A stretch of DNA of 64,000 bases from Planosporangium sp963837285 (GTDB taxonomy: Bacteria > Actinomycetota > Actinomycetes > Mycobacteriales > Micromonosporaceae). Shown piece after piece: positions 17,215 to 26,022 of the stretch; the first letter of the stretch is position 1, and each line of letters starts with the position of its first letter. Where the stretch lies: positions 1,054,001 through 1,118,000 of the forward strand of contig CAWIMS010000001.1 in the NCBI GenBank assembly GCA_963837285.1, in the 5' to 3' direction. The notes under the pieces are model-generated. The model worked only from the letters and a program-made list of their open reading frames with translations, was not told the origin of the DNA and made no database searches. The position numbers and the translations under genes were made by a program.

Positions 17215-17462
17215 TCACTTTAGGAAGTCCAGCAGCCAGCGCGACGTCTCCTCGGGGGCTTCCTCGGGAATGAAATGCCCGACCGGCACCGGTCCGCCGT
17301 CGACCTCATCGGCCCAGGCTCGCCAGATGGCCAACGGATCGTCGTACAGCTGAGCCACCGATCCCCGCTGGCTCCACAGAAAGAGAACAGGGCAGCCGAT
17401 CTTCCGCCTACCCCGGTCCTTCTCGTCGAGCCGGTAGTCGAGGGTCGCGGCCGCACCCGGGA
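17215..17462 (-). pseudogene. C-terminal fragment of an alpha/beta hydrolase (haloacetate dehalogenase-like)
   Basis: Reading on the minus strand, homology begins at about 17460 with AAATLDYRLDEKD and continues through CPVLFLWSQRGSV, IWRAWADEV and GHFIPEEAPEET (catalytic His region) to a stop at 17215. The first ~200 residues, including the nucleophile elbow, are missing, and no start codon is in place. The sequence upstream (17470-17590) is unrelated. It is a 5'-truncated remnant at the border of the accessory block. Confidence 0.8.
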
Positions 17463-17593
17463 ATCGCTATCTAGGTCGCGCTGCCGCTCCCGTCCGATGG
17501 CGCCCCATGCCCGCGATTTGCCCTGCTCAGGACCCCTATGCCGGGCCCGGCTGAGCGCCGTAGTCTTGACGGTGAGGGTGGGAGGTGGACGCG

Positions 17594-18811
17594 GTGGCAA
17601 CGACCTGGGAACCGTCGGGGGTCGGCCGGCGCATCCGCGCGTACCGCCAGCGTCGAGGCCTGACCCAAGAAGCCGTGGCCGGGCTGGTCGGCCGGTCGGT
17701 GTCGTGGCTGCGCCAGGTGGAGGCGGGCGCCCGGCACGTCGACAGCCTTTCCATGATCTTCGACCTCGCCGACGTATTACACGTACAGCCCACCGAACTG
17801 ATCGGGCGAGCGCTTCTGCTCGCACCCGGTCGTGGTGGCAAGGTGCCCGAAGCGGTGCCGGGCATCCGGTCGGCGATCATGACGCCGGACCTCGCGATCC
17901 CGCCGGATGGCATCGACCTCATCGCGATCCGAACCCGGGTCGAGCAAGTCTGGCACGACTGGCACCACTCGTCCCACGCCTACAGCGACGTTGCCGCCGT
18001 CCTGCCAGACCTGATCGTGGACGCCCGCCGGCTGCACCGGTCCAGCGCGAGCGACCAGCGCCCGGAAGCGGCCGCGCTACTGGCGAACGTGTACCACCTG
18101 GCCCGGCTCTGGACGAAGAAGACCGGCGAGTACGAACTTGCCGTTGTCGCCTCGGACCGCGCGCTGAACCTCGCCGATGAAGCCGCCGACCCGGTTACGC
18201 TTGCGCTGTCCGCGTGGTCGGTAGCCGGTGTACTCAACTCCACCGGGCACCCGGACGAGGGCGTGATCGTGGCCAGCGAAGCGATCCGCGCACTAGAGCA
18301 GTCGATAGCCGATGCCCCGCAACGGGTCCGTGCGCTCTATGGTCAGCTTCACCTGGTGCGCGCGATCAGCCTGGCCCGCAACGGCGAGGACGGGGCGGCC
18401 TGGCGGTCCTGGGACACCGCCGACGAGGTGGCCCGGACGATGCTCGATTACGTGGAGCCGGTGACCATGTTCAGCGTGGCCAACGTCGGCGCCCACACCG
18501 TCGCGATCCCGGCCGAGCTGGGGCAGGCCAAGAAGGCGACCGACGCGAGCGAGCGGCTTGATGTGGCCACGCTGCCCAGCGTCGAGCGCCGGGCGCGCTA
18601 CCTGCTCGACGTGGCGCGCGGCTTCGTCGGCCAGCGCGAGGACGTCGCCGCCTTCCACGTGCTGTCCGCCGCCGAGCGTGAGTCCGCGGAGGAACTGCAG
18701 TACTCGATCCTCGCCGCCGAGCTGGTGCGCGAACTGCTGTCGCGCTCGCACGGCGCGATCCGGCGCGACGTGCAGGACATGGCCCGCCGCATCGGCGTAA
18801 TTCCCGACTAG
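17594..18811 (+). CDS. XRE-family HTH regulator with TPR-like C-terminal domain
   Basis: About 405 residues. GTG 17594 has GGGAGG eight bases upstream; GTG 17585 overlaps that ribosome site. The HTH is IRAYRQRRGLTQEAVAGLVGRSVSWLRQVE. The remaining ~320 residues are helical, with repeated ALNLADEAADP- and AWSVAGVLNS-type segments that resemble TPR repeats of actinobacterial transcriptional regulators binding peptides or small signals. It stands alone beside an IS110 element and a GntR cassette, typical of accessory DNA. Confidence 0.85.
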   Translation: MATTWEPSGVGRRIRAYRQRRGLTQEAVAGLVGRSVSWLRQVEAGARHVDSLSMIFDLADVLHVQPTELIGRALLLAPGRGGKVPEAVPGIRSAIMTPDLAIPPDGIDLIAIRTRVEQVWHDWHHSSHAYSDVAAVLPDLIVDARRLHRSSASDQRPEAAALLANVYHLARLWTKKTGEYELAVVASDRALNLADEAADPVTLALSAWSVAGVLNSTGHPDEGVIVASEAIRALEQSIADAPQRVRALYGQLHLVRAISLARNGEDGAAWRSWDTADEVARTMLDYVEPVTMFSVANVGAHTVAIPAELGQAKKATDASERLDVATLPSVERRARYLLDVARGFVGQREDVAAFHVLSAAERESAEELQYSILAAELVRELLSRSHGAIRRDVQDMARRIGVIPD

Positions 18812-18886
18812 CACCCTGAGTGCCGGTTGCGACCGATACCCCGGGTGTCGGTCCGCCACCGTCACGCGTCATGGCGGTGCCCGGGT

Positions 18887-20353
18887 AGCAGTCCCCCTAC
18901 CGTCGGTGCACATCGGGGGGTGTCCCTATGGGTTTTGTCAAGCAGCGAGGCGGGGTTGGTCCGGCGTTTTGTGCTGGTACGGGGTGCGGGTGCGCAGCAT
19001 GGCGTGCAGGACGTCGACGCGCCTGCGGGCGAGGCAGATGAGGGCGGCGTTGTGTTTCTTGCCTTCGGCGCGTTTGCGGTCGTAGTAGGTCCGGCTGAGC
19101 GGGTCGGCCAGGGCCGCGAACGCGGACAGAAAGAACGCGCGTTTGAGCTGCTTGTTGCCGCCCTTGGGTGGGTGCTCGCCGCGGATGCTGGTGCCGGAGC
19201 GGCGGGTGACCGGGGCCAGGCCGGCGTAGGCCGCCAGGTGCCCGGCGGTCGGGAACGAGCTGCCGTCGCCGACTTCGAGCAGGATCCTCGCTGCGGTCCT
19301 GACGCCGATGCCGGGCATCGAGGTCAGGACCCCGGAAAGAGGGTGCGCATCAAGCATCCCCTCGACCTGCTCGGCGACCTGCGCCCGTTGTCTCAGCAGG
19401 TCGCGCAGGCTGTCAGCGAGCCGGGGCAGGATGGTCTCGGCCGTCGTGGTGCCGGGCACCACGACGGTCTGCGCGTCGAGGGCGGTGAAGATCTGCTCGA
19501 CGAGCCGGGCACCCATCCGGGGCGCGCGCTTCTTGATGATCTCGGTCAGCTTCGTGCGACCGGCCTTGCGGATCCCGGCGGGTCCGCCGCATCGCGACAG
19601 CGCTCGAGGACGGCGGGGTGCTGCACCTTCGGGCCCAGCACCCGTTCCAGGGGCGGGTGGATCTGGGTGAGCAGGCCGCGGATCCGGTTGGCGATGCGGG
19701 TGACCTCGCCGGCGAGGTCGTCGTCGTAGCCGACCAGGACTTCCAGCTCGGCGAGGGTGTCGTCGCCGGTGTCGACCCGGCGCAGCGTGTGCGGCAGGGT
19801 CCGGGCGGCGTCGGCGATCACGTAGGCGTCGCGGGCGTCGGTCTTCGCCGTGCCCGGGTGCAGGTCAGCGAGCCGGCGCATGGCCAGGCCGGGCAGGTAG
19901 GCCACCTGGTGCCCGCAGGCACGGGCGACCGCGACGGGCAGGGCGCCGATCGAGGCGGGCTGGTCGACCACCATCAGGATCCGGCCGTGCCGGGCCAGCT
20001 TGTCGAACAGTTTCCGCAGGCCGGCCTCGGTGTTGGGCAGCGTGGCGTCGTGCAGCCGCTTCCCGTCCGGAGCCAGCGCGACCGCGTGGTGTCCTTCCTT
20101 GCCGACATCCAGTCCGACAAAGACGCCGTACTCGTCGTGCACGCCTTGCCTCCCCATCGCTACCCCGTGGCTCGGCCGCTGGTCAGCGCCGGACTGCCGG
20201 CATCCACGTTACGGAGAGACCTACCCCGCACGCGGGGTGGCCGGGTCCCTATCAGCGGTCTGCCGACGCCACCCGGCCCGGCGACAACACCCCCCGGATC
20301 ATGCGTACGACAGGGGCGTTAGTCATACCGGGCCGGGCGACCGAGCAGTCCCC
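18887..20353 (-). mobile_element. IS110-family insertion sequence, ends unresolved
   Basis: IS110 elements lack terminal inverted repeats, so ends must be inferred. Two direct repeats bracket the transposase remnant. AGCAGTCCCC is at 18887-18896 and 20344-20353, giving about 1.45 kb with a 186-base non-coding stretch upstream of the transposase, enough for a bridge RNA. GTCCCTAT is at 18922-18929 and 20245-20252, giving a shorter element. I cannot decide between them. The transposase is frameshifted, so transposition would need help in trans. Confidence 0.5.
18938..20157 (-). pseudogene. IS110-family transposase, one frameshift
   Basis: The N-terminal half (20157 or GTG 20142 down to about 19590) has the RuvC-like DEDD domain: FVGLDVGKEGHH, VVDQPASIGALP and TAKTDARDAYVIAD. 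The C-terminal half (about 19585 down to 18938) carries the Tnp/IS116 domain: SMPGIGVRTAARIL, LAAYAGLAPVTRRSG and GGNKQLKRAFF. The reading frame changes at about 19585-19595, between LERCRDA and GPAGIRKAGRTKL, by one base. No other lesion is seen, so inactivation (or a sequencing error) is recent. Confidence 0.93.
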
Positions 20354-20448
20354 GGTTGGGGACGATCAAAAAGGTAACGGGGCGGCGGTTGGACGAGCAT
20401 TCAGGCCCTGGCTGCTGTTCCCCGTCCCATCGCGACCGAGGGGACGAC

Positions 20449-20661
20449 GTGAACGCCGAGGACATCGCCCGCATCAAACGGATGCATCGACCCGCGCTCG
20501 TGTGGCTCGGCTGCACCGTCGGTTGGGTGTGCACGTGTGGCGCGGCCTGGCCGTGCGCGGTCGTTGTGCTGGCCGTCGAGACCCGCGCCCGAGAGGCTCA
20601 CGTCGCGTTGACGCCCGAGCTCGACGAGGTCAGCCCGGGTGAGTTCTGGCAGCGTCGGTGA
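20449..20661 (+). CDS. Small cysteine-containing accessory protein
   Basis: 70 residues from GTG 20449, with GAGGGGAC just upstream. It begins MNAEDIARIKRMHRP and carries a hydrophobic segment with Cys residues (WLGCTVGWVCTCGAAWPCAVVVLAVE). Short ORFs like this precede GntR regulators in actinobacterial accessory cassettes; the function is unknown. Its stop overlaps the start of the next small ORF (GTGA). Confidence 0.6.
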   Translation: MNAEDIARIKRMHRPALVWLGCTVGWVCTCGAAWPCAVVVLAVETRAREAHVALTPELDEVSPGEFWQRR

Positions 20662-20825
20662 GACATGGCTTTCGGCTGGTCGTGGCGGACGAAATCGGCG
20701 TTGTGGTGCTCCGCCGCTGTGGTCGCTGGGGCATCGCCACGACGACGGCGGAACGGGCCGAGCAGATCTATCAGCGCGAGCATCTTGCCGAAAACGGCTA
20801 CCGCTACACCCGCGACGACGAATGA
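20658..20825 (+). CDS. 55-residue accessory protein between two cassette genes
   Basis: GTG 20658 overlaps the preceding stop by four bases, and TGA is at 20823-20825. The product begins MRHGFRLVVADEIGVV and ends ENGYRYTRDDE. It is compact, with coupling on the left and a GntR gene 28 bases to the right, so the three ORFs look like one operon. No family is recognised. Confidence 0.5.
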   Translation: MRHGFRLVVADEIGVVVLRRCGRWGIATTTAERAEQIYQREHLAENGYRYTRDDE

Positions 20826-20853
20826 TCACGAGACCGAAGGGTGACCAGCGAAC

Positions 20854-21111
20854 GTGCCCACCATCGACCAGCGCGACCCGACGCCGCTCTATGTCCAGCT
20901 AGCGAACCTGATTGCGGCCGACATCGCGAGCGGCACCCTCAAGCCCGACGAGTGGCTGCCGAGCATGCCACGCCTGATGCGGATCCATGGAATCGGCCGG
21001 GGCACGGTCCGCCAGGCGACGCGGGTGCTGAGCGAGCGCGGATTGGTGGGCATGCTCGGTTGCCGTGGTTCCTACGTGAAGCCCCAAGCGGAGGCTGCTA
21101 CCGGGCCGTAG
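20854..21111 (+). CDS. Single-domain GntR-family regulator
   Basis: 85 residues consisting almost solely of the winged helix-turn-helix: TPLYVQLANLIAADIASGTL, RLMRIHGIGRGTVRQATRVL and the wing LVGMLGCRGSYV. No effector-binding domain follows. Such stand-alone GntR proteins occur in actinobacterial integrative elements (KorSA-like) and repress conjugation or replication genes. A 10-bp stem hairpin follows at 21130-21164. Confidence 0.85.
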   Translation: MPTIDQRDPTPLYVQLANLIAADIASGTLKPDEWLPSMPRLMRIHGIGRGTVRQATRVLSERGLVGMLGCRGSYVKPQAEAATGP

Positions 21112-21129
21112 GCGCCCGAACACCCTGGA

Positions 21130-21164
21130 CGTGGTGGAGTGGCTAGGAGCAACGCTCCACCACG
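21130..21164 (+). terminator. Hairpin terminator after the GntR gene
   Basis: CGTGGTGGAG (21130-21139) pairs perfectly with CTCCACCACG (21155-21164) across a 15-base loop, 18 bases after the GntR stop. Confidence 0.65.
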
Positions 21165-21229
21165 CACCACCGGCTGATCCACCACTCCGACTGGCAAACA
21201 GATACCACCGCCGCGAGTAGGAGGCGGAT

Positions 21230-21847
21230 CTAACGTTGGCGGAGCACCGACACGCCGTCGCCGGTCAGGTCGTCGAGGGCGGGCTTGCGTCCGGTCATCG
21301 CGAGCAGTAGCGCGATCGCCGGGCCGCTGACCTCGGGGCCCGAGCCGTGCAGCCAGTCGGTGTCGGTCGCCCGCAGCGTGACCCCGGTGATCCGCCGCTT
21401 CGCGCCGATCAGCAGGTTGCTGTTCTTGTAGAAGTCGGCCACCGCGACGACGTGCTCGATCGGGTGGTCACGGTACCCGTTGACGGCGCGGAACACGTCC
21501 TCGCCGTGGACGATCGTTTCGCCCAGCCACGAGATGGTCGGCCCGGGCGGGGCACTGCGCGAGTCCACCCGCGAGCGGAACTCCTCCACCAGGTCCTTGT
21601 TGGTCCGGCTGGCCGTGACTTTCTGAATGTTCTTCCGGGTCATCTTGTCGAACTGGAAGCCACTGGACGCGATGCTCATGAAGAATGTGGGCGGGGTCAG
21701 GGACGCTGTCGAGATCATGTGGCCGACCACGTCGCGGACCTTCCAGCCGGTACACAATGAGGGTCTATCCCATGCGCTGTCGGGCAGCGCGGCGAGTGCG
21801 TCGACGAACGAGGCGCGCTCTGCCCGGATCATCTGCCAGGTGTCCAT
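21230..21847 (-). CDS. DinB/mycothiol-dependent maleylpyruvate isomerase-family protein
   Basis: 205 residues from ATG 21847, with GGAGG close upstream; the longer in-frame start at 21958 adds an unlikely sequence overlapping the transporter. The N-terminal helix (MIRAERASFVDALAALPDSAW), CTGWKVRDVVGHM with the His of the metal site, and ETIVHGEDVFRAV with the second His define the MDMPI_N/DinB fold. Members use mycothiol or bind metal in detoxification; the substrate is unknown. It lies directly behind an EamA transporter gene on the same strand. Confidence 0.85.
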   Translation of the reverse strand: MDTWQMIRAERASFVDALAALPDSAWDRPSLCTGWKVRDVVGHMISTASLTPPTFFMSIASSGFQFDKMTRKNIQKVTASRTNKDLVEEFRSRVDSRSAPPGPTISWLGETIVHGEDVFRAVNGYRDHPIEHVVAVADFYKNSNLLIGAKRRITGVTLRATDTDWLHGSGPEVSGPAIALLLAMTGRKPALDDLTGDGVSVLRQR

Positions 21848-22826
21848 CGGACCTCCGATCTGCGTCTTCACCTGCAGCTTTAGCAGATCGCGAGCGGCCG
21901 GGGCCATAGCCCGAAACGGTGCAACCTCCGGAGACACGCATGGTTGCGAACTGCACACTGACCAGTACCAGGGCGCAACCGGCGAGCTGCCACGCTGATG
22001 GGCGCTCGCGGAGCACGAGCGCGCTCAGCGCGACCGCGCCGACCGGTGTGAGGAGGAGCAACATCGCGCCGGCCTGGCTGCTCAAGCGTGGTGACGCCGC
22101 GGTCACCAGTAGCCAGCCGATCACCTGGCTACTGAGCGCGACGACAAGGAGCCAGCCGATCGCCGCCCACCCGGGCCTGAGATCCACACCGTGCCACCGG
22201 GCGCCGGCGACCAACGAGACCACCGCGGCCGACACGGTCACGTCGAACATGACACCGGCGATCCGACGGCTGGCGCCGGCACCGCCGCGGCGCAGCAGGA
22301 ACAGGAACCCGGCGTAGCACACCGCCGCGAGTACCGAATGCACGGTGCCGAGCAGCGGATCGGCGCCGATGCCCGACCCGATCAGGCCACCGGCGAGGGC
22401 GACGCCGGCCAGGAGAACCGGCAGCGCTGCGACGAACCGCGCGGTGATCGGCTCCCGGTCGACGATCAGTGCGAGCAGCGGTACGAGTACCACCTGGGTG
22501 TTGACCAGAACGGTGGACAGTCCGGCGCCGACCCCGCCGATCGCCTGCGACCAGAGGAGCATGTCCCCGGCGAAGAACGCGCCCGCGACCCAGGCCACGA
22601 TCCGCTGGCGAAGCTGCGGCCGGCCTTCGTCCCGGCGCCGCGCCACCGTGAGGATCGCCAGGAACGGCAGCGCCAGCACGCACCGGTAGAACGATGCGGT
22701 CCCTGGCGACGTGCCGGACACGTGGATCAGCACGGCCGACGCCGACACGCTCAGCGCGCCAACCGCCATCCCCCACCAGGGGCGCCGCACCGGCCACTCA
22801 AGCAAACCGGACGCCGACACAATCAT
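21765..22826 (-). CDS. EamA/DMT-family transporter, C-terminus runs into the next gene
   Basis: Start taken at ATG 22826 (MIVSASGLLEWPVRRPWWGM). About ten hydrophobic helices in two EamA repeats are visible: LSVSASAVLIHVSG to LVLVNTQ-like segments, then AVCYAGFLFLLRR to ALVLVSVQFATM. Normal family proteins end near VQFATM; here the frame continues about 57 more polar residues and overlaps the DinB-family gene by 83 bases. Either the stop was lost or a base is missing around 21935. It exports a small metabolite or drug; a divergent LysR gene probably controls it. Confidence 0.8.
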   Translation of the reverse strand: MIVSASGLLEWPVRRPWWGMAVGALSVSASAVLIHVSGTSPGTASFYRCVLALPFLAILTVARRRDEGRPQLRQRIVAWVAGAFFAGDMLLWSQAIGGVGAGLSTVLVNTQVVLVPLLALIVDREPITARFVAALPVLLAGVALAGGLIGSGIGADPLLGTVHSVLAAVCYAGFLFLLRRGGAGASRRIAGVMFDVTVSAAVVSLVAGARWHGVDLRPGWAAIGWLLVVALSSQVIGWLLVTAASPRLSSQAGAMLLLLTPVGAVALSALVLRERPSAWQLAGCALVLVSVQFATMRVSGGCTVSGYGPGRSRSAKAAGEDADRRSDGHLADDPGRARLVRRRTRRAARQRMG

Positions 22827-22896
22827 GACTATCAGGTTTACCCGTCGACATATTGGCAATCATGCGGGGTCGTGAGGCTCTCGATAAGCGGTACTT

Positions 22897-23811
22897 ATGC
22901 TTGACGTCCGCCGCCTACTGATTCTGCGGGAGGTCGCCCGGCACGGGTCGTTCTCGGCCGCTGCCCGGGCCCTCAAATACAGCCAGTCGGCTGTCTCGCA
23001 GCAGATCGCCACGCTGGAGCGGGAGGCCGACGCCCGCCTGATCGAGCGCATCGGTCGCACCGTGCGGCTCACCGATGCGGCATGGGCGCTGGTCCGGCGT
23101 ACCGAAGTGATCGTCGCGGAGCTGGCCGCCGCGGACGCCGAGCTGCGCGCGCTGGCCAGCGGGCACGGCGGCCGGATCCGGTTGTCCACGTTCGCGAGCG
23201 CCGCGACGTCGCTGGTACCGGCGGCGCTGACCCGGTTCCGGGCGACGCACCCGGAGGTCGAGGTGGAGCTGTCGCTGGTCGAGTCGCCCACCGACGCGAC
23301 GGGACGGGTACGCGCCGGCGAGGTCGACCTGGCGCTGCTGGTCCAGCCGCTCGATCCATCGGCGACCGGCCCGACCGGGATCCGGCTCCACCCGCTGTTC
23401 GAGGACCCCATGCTGGCCGTGCTGCCCGCCGGGCACGACCTGACGACCCGCGCTGAGATCGCGCTGACCGACCTGGCCGCGGAGCCGTGGGTGCTCGGTG
23501 GAGGCGCGGACTGCCCCGATCGCGACCTCATCCTCCGGGCCTGCCGGATGGCCGGGTTCGAGCCGGCGGTGGCCATCCGGTTCCCGACCGACGACTACAA
23601 CGCCGTACAGGGCATGGTGGCCGCCGGGGCCGGCGTGACCGTGCTGCCCCGGCTCGCGCTCGCCGTACCGCGGGCGGATGTCGTGACCCGTCCACTGTCC
23701 GGTGGACTGGCCCGGCGGGTGGTCGCCGCGACCGGCGAGACGGTACCGGCGGCGGTCCGGGCCGCACTCGATCTTCTGAGTGCGAATGCGCATACCGGAC
23801 CGGCCGCCTAG
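22897..23811 (+). CDS. LysR-family transcriptional regulator
   Basis: 304 residues. The N-terminal winged helix has FSAAARALKYSQSAVSQQIATLE, followed by the linker helix and a periplasmic-binding-protein-like effector domain (about 90-295, with GHGGRIRLSTFASAATSLVP and GAGVTVLPRLAL). It diverges from the EamA transporter with only about 70 bases between starts, the standard arrangement for a LysR protein regulating an exporter. No clear ribosome site precedes ATG 22897, so the mRNA may be leaderless. Confidence 0.92.
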   Translation: MLDVRRLLILREVARHGSFSAAARALKYSQSAVSQQIATLEREADARLIERIGRTVRLTDAAWALVRRTEVIVAELAAADAELRALASGHGGRIRLSTFASAATSLVPAALTRFRATHPEVEVELSLVESPTDATGRVRAGEVDLALLVQPLDPSATGPTGIRLHPLFEDPMLAVLPAGHDLTTRAEIALTDLAAEPWVLGGGADCPDRDLILRACRMAGFEPAVAIRFPTDDYNAVQGMVAAGAGVTVLPRLALAVPRADVVTRPLSGGLARRVVAATGETVPAAVRAALDLLSANAHTGPAA

Positions 23812-23842
23812 GCTACTCAGAGTGGAGGAGGAAGGCGTACAG

Positions 23843-24163
23843 GTGGTGGTACGCCGCCGCCCGGATCATGCCGTCGTATCGGTCCGGGGCAGCATCTACT
23901 TCGATACGCACCAGGCGCTCCGCGACGCGCTGCTGCCGCTCGCCAGCGGTGAACAACCACGCATCGTGTTGGACCTCAGCGGGGTTGACCTGTGCGATTC
24001 GAGTGGTCTCAACCTGATGGCCCAGACCCACCTCATGGCCCGCCAGCACGGCGGCTGGCTGCGGCTGGCAGGCGCGCAGCCACTCGTCCGTGAGGTACTC
24101 GACGCCACCCGGCTGACCGGGGAACTGCCCCTCTACGACACGGTCGACCAGGCGATTCTCTAG
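23843..24163 (+). CDS. STAS-domain anti-sigma factor antagonist
   Basis: About 106 residues from GTG 23843, with GGAGGAGGAAGG at 23825-23836; an earlier GTG at 23822 would place that site inside the gene. AVVSVRGSIYFDTHQALRDAL and IVLDLSGVDLCDSSGLNLM give the SpoIIAA-type STAS fold with the phosphorylatable Ser in DSSGL. Family members bind anti-sigma kinases to free a sigma factor. No partner kinase or sigma gene is in the neighbourhood. Confidence 0.85.
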   Translation: MVVRRRPDHAVVSVRGSIYFDTHQALRDALLPLASGEQPRIVLDLSGVDLCDSSGLNLMAQTHLMARQHGGWLRLAGAQPLVREVLDATRLTGELPLYDTVDQAIL

Positions 24164-25122
24164 ACGGACAGCTGTGCCAGTACAGGCGAATGGTCTGAGG
24201 CCGAGGCATCGCGGCGGGCGACCGGATCGTCGCCGACGGACGGCAGTCCGGCGGCGCTCAACGTGTGCACCTCGTCGACGTGGTCGAGCAGCGACCGGCT
24301 GACCATGATGTGATCGATCAGCTCGTGGCGACCCTGGTACACCCGGGAGAAGCGCTCGTTCTCCGGGATGAGCGGGGCGAGATTCCACAGCCGCGAGGCG
24401 TCGCCCCGGTCCGGCACCAGGGCGCCGCGCGTGCCGATCTCCGAGCCGGGCGGGCCGACCAGGATCTGCGTGGTGGCCGCCAGGGACTCGTCGTTGAGGT
24501 CGCCGAGCACGACGAGCGGCCGGGTCTGGCCGTGGTTGTCGAGCAGGTGGTCGGCGAGCGCGCGCACGGTCACCGCCTCGGCGGCGCGGCGGAACAGCGC
24601 ATAGCTGGCATACCGGGCCCGCTCGCCCTCGTTGCGCGGGAAGAACCGGGTGCTGCCGTTCGTGGCGGGATAGCTCAGCAGCTTCGACTTCAGGTGGCAG
24701 ACGGTGACCACGACCTGCTGGCCGGACGCCAGCTCGACCCCGACCGCGAGCGCACCGCGGCACATCTGGCGGCACAGCGGCGTGGAGTCGTCTATCTGGA
24801 GGGCGCCGATCTTGTCCGGGAAGTCGGCGGTGTCCTGGATCACCTGGAGCGGACGGCGGCTGAGCACGCCGACCCGGATCGGATGATCGGCCTCGAAGTG
24901 TTTGGACAGCTCGACGTGCCAGTCGCCGTCGAGCATCGCGACCAGATCGGCCAGCGCCTCCGGGTCGCCGACCTCCTGTACCCCCAGAACGTCGGGCTTC
25001 GTGGTGTTGATGGTGGCGGCCAGCGCCGCCAGTTTCGCCCGGTAGGTCGTCTCGTCGGGCGGGCCGAAACTGCCGCCCGGACGGAACAGGTTTTCCAGGT
25101 TCCAGGTGCCGATGGTCGTCAT
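24160..25122 (-). CDS. Endonuclease/exonuclease/phosphatase-family hydrolase
   Basis: 320 residues from ATG 25122 (MTTIGTWNLENLF). Family motifs in order: the first Asn in GTWNLENLF, the catalytic Glu in DVLGVQEVGD, GDLNDE with Asp/Asn near the centre, and SDHSPVLAQL at the end with the Asp-His pair. These metal-dependent enzymes cleave phosphodiesters of nucleic acid, lipids or inositol phosphates; no signal peptide is seen, so this one is cytoplasmic. It converges on the STAS gene, overlapping it by four bases. Confidence 0.9.
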   Translation of the reverse strand: MTTIGTWNLENLFRPGGSFGPPDETTYRAKLAALAATINTTKPDVLGVQEVGDPEALADLVAMLDGDWHVELSKHFEADHPIRVGVLSRRPLQVIQDTADFPDKIGALQIDDSTPLCRQMCRGALAVGVELASGQQVVVTVCHLKSKLLSYPATNGSTRFFPRNEGERARYASYALFRRAAEAVTVRALADHLLDNHGQTRPLVVLGDLNDESLAATTQILVGPPGSEIGTRGALVPDRGDASRLWNLAPLIPENERFSRVYQGRHELIDHIMVSRSLLDHVDEVHTLSAAGLPSVGDDPVARRDASASDHSPVLAQLSV

Positions 25123-25215
25123 GTCGCCCCTCATCTCACGCCGCATCATCGTTGCGCAGGTGTGCAGTCCGACCTGTCGGCAAGCCGACCACGACGCGTC
25201 GCATACCGTGCTCAC

Positions 25216-26022
25216 GTGCGAATCACCACCCGCAACGCGCGGTTCCAGCAGTGGCAGGCGCTGTTGACCAACCGCACCAAGCGGCAGCGGGCGGGCGAGT
25301 TCCTGGTGCAGGGGGTACGCCCGATCAGCCAGGCGGTGGCCCGCGACTGGCCGCTGCGCGCGATCCTGTACCGGGACGGCGGCGGGCTGTCCCGGTGGGC
25401 ACGCGACCTGCTCGACCGGGTGGGCGCGCCGCAGATCGCGGTCGCGGCCGAGTTGCTCGGCGAGCTGAGCGACAAGGACGACCCGTCTTCCGACGTCGAG
25501 CTGATCGCGGTCGCCGCCATGCCGGCGGACAACCTCGGCCGGATCCTTTTCCGGGCCGGCTTTCTCGGCGCCGTGTTCGACCGCGCGGGCAGCCCGGGCA
25601 ACATCGGCACGCTGCTGCGTTCCGCCGACGCCTTCGGCGCCGACGGTGTGATCATCACCGGGCACGCCGCCGATGTGTACGACCCGAAGTCGGTGCGGGC
25701 CAGCACCGGCTCGCTTTTTTCGGTACCCGCGGTGCGGGTCTCCGGGCACCGCGAGGTCCTCGACTGGGCAGCGGGCCGGTGTACGGTCATCGGCGCCGAC
25801 GAGTCCGCCGACGCCGATGTCGATTCCGTCGACCTGACCGGGCCGACATTGCTGGTGATCGGCAACGAGACGGTCGGGCTGAGCGCGGCCTGGCGGGATG
25901 CGTGCGATGTGCTGGTCCGGATCCCGATGACCGGGTCGGCCTCGTCCCTCAACGCCGCCACCGCGGCGGGCATCCTGCTGTACGAGGCTGCCCGCCAGCG
26001 GCGGGTTCACTTAGGACACTGA
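25216..26022 (+). CDS. SpoU/TrmH-family RNA methyltransferase
   Basis: 268 residues from GTG 25216 (MRITTRNARFQQWQAL). An N-terminal RNA-binding segment contains KRQRAGEFLVQGVRPI. The C-terminal SPOUT knot has DRAGSPGNIGTLLRSADAFG (motif 1, with the catalytic Arg), LLVIGNETVGLS (motif 2) and IPMTGSASSLNAATAAGILLYE (motif 3). All three motifs are intact. The target is probably a 2'-O-methyl ribose in rRNA or tRNA. Its stop overlaps the convergent SDR gene by 12 bases. Confidence 0.92.
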   Translation: MRITTRNARFQQWQALLTNRTKRQRAGEFLVQGVRPISQAVARDWPLRAILYRDGGGLSRWARDLLDRVGAPQIAVAAELLGELSDKDDPSSDVELIAVAAMPADNLGRILFRAGFLGAVFDRAGSPGNIGTLLRSADAFGADGVIITGHAADVYDPKSVRASTGSLFSVPAVRVSGHREVLDWAAGRCTVIGADESADADVDSVDLTGPTLLVIGNETVGLSAAWRDACDVLVRIPMTGSASSLNAATAAGILLYEAARQRRVHLGH

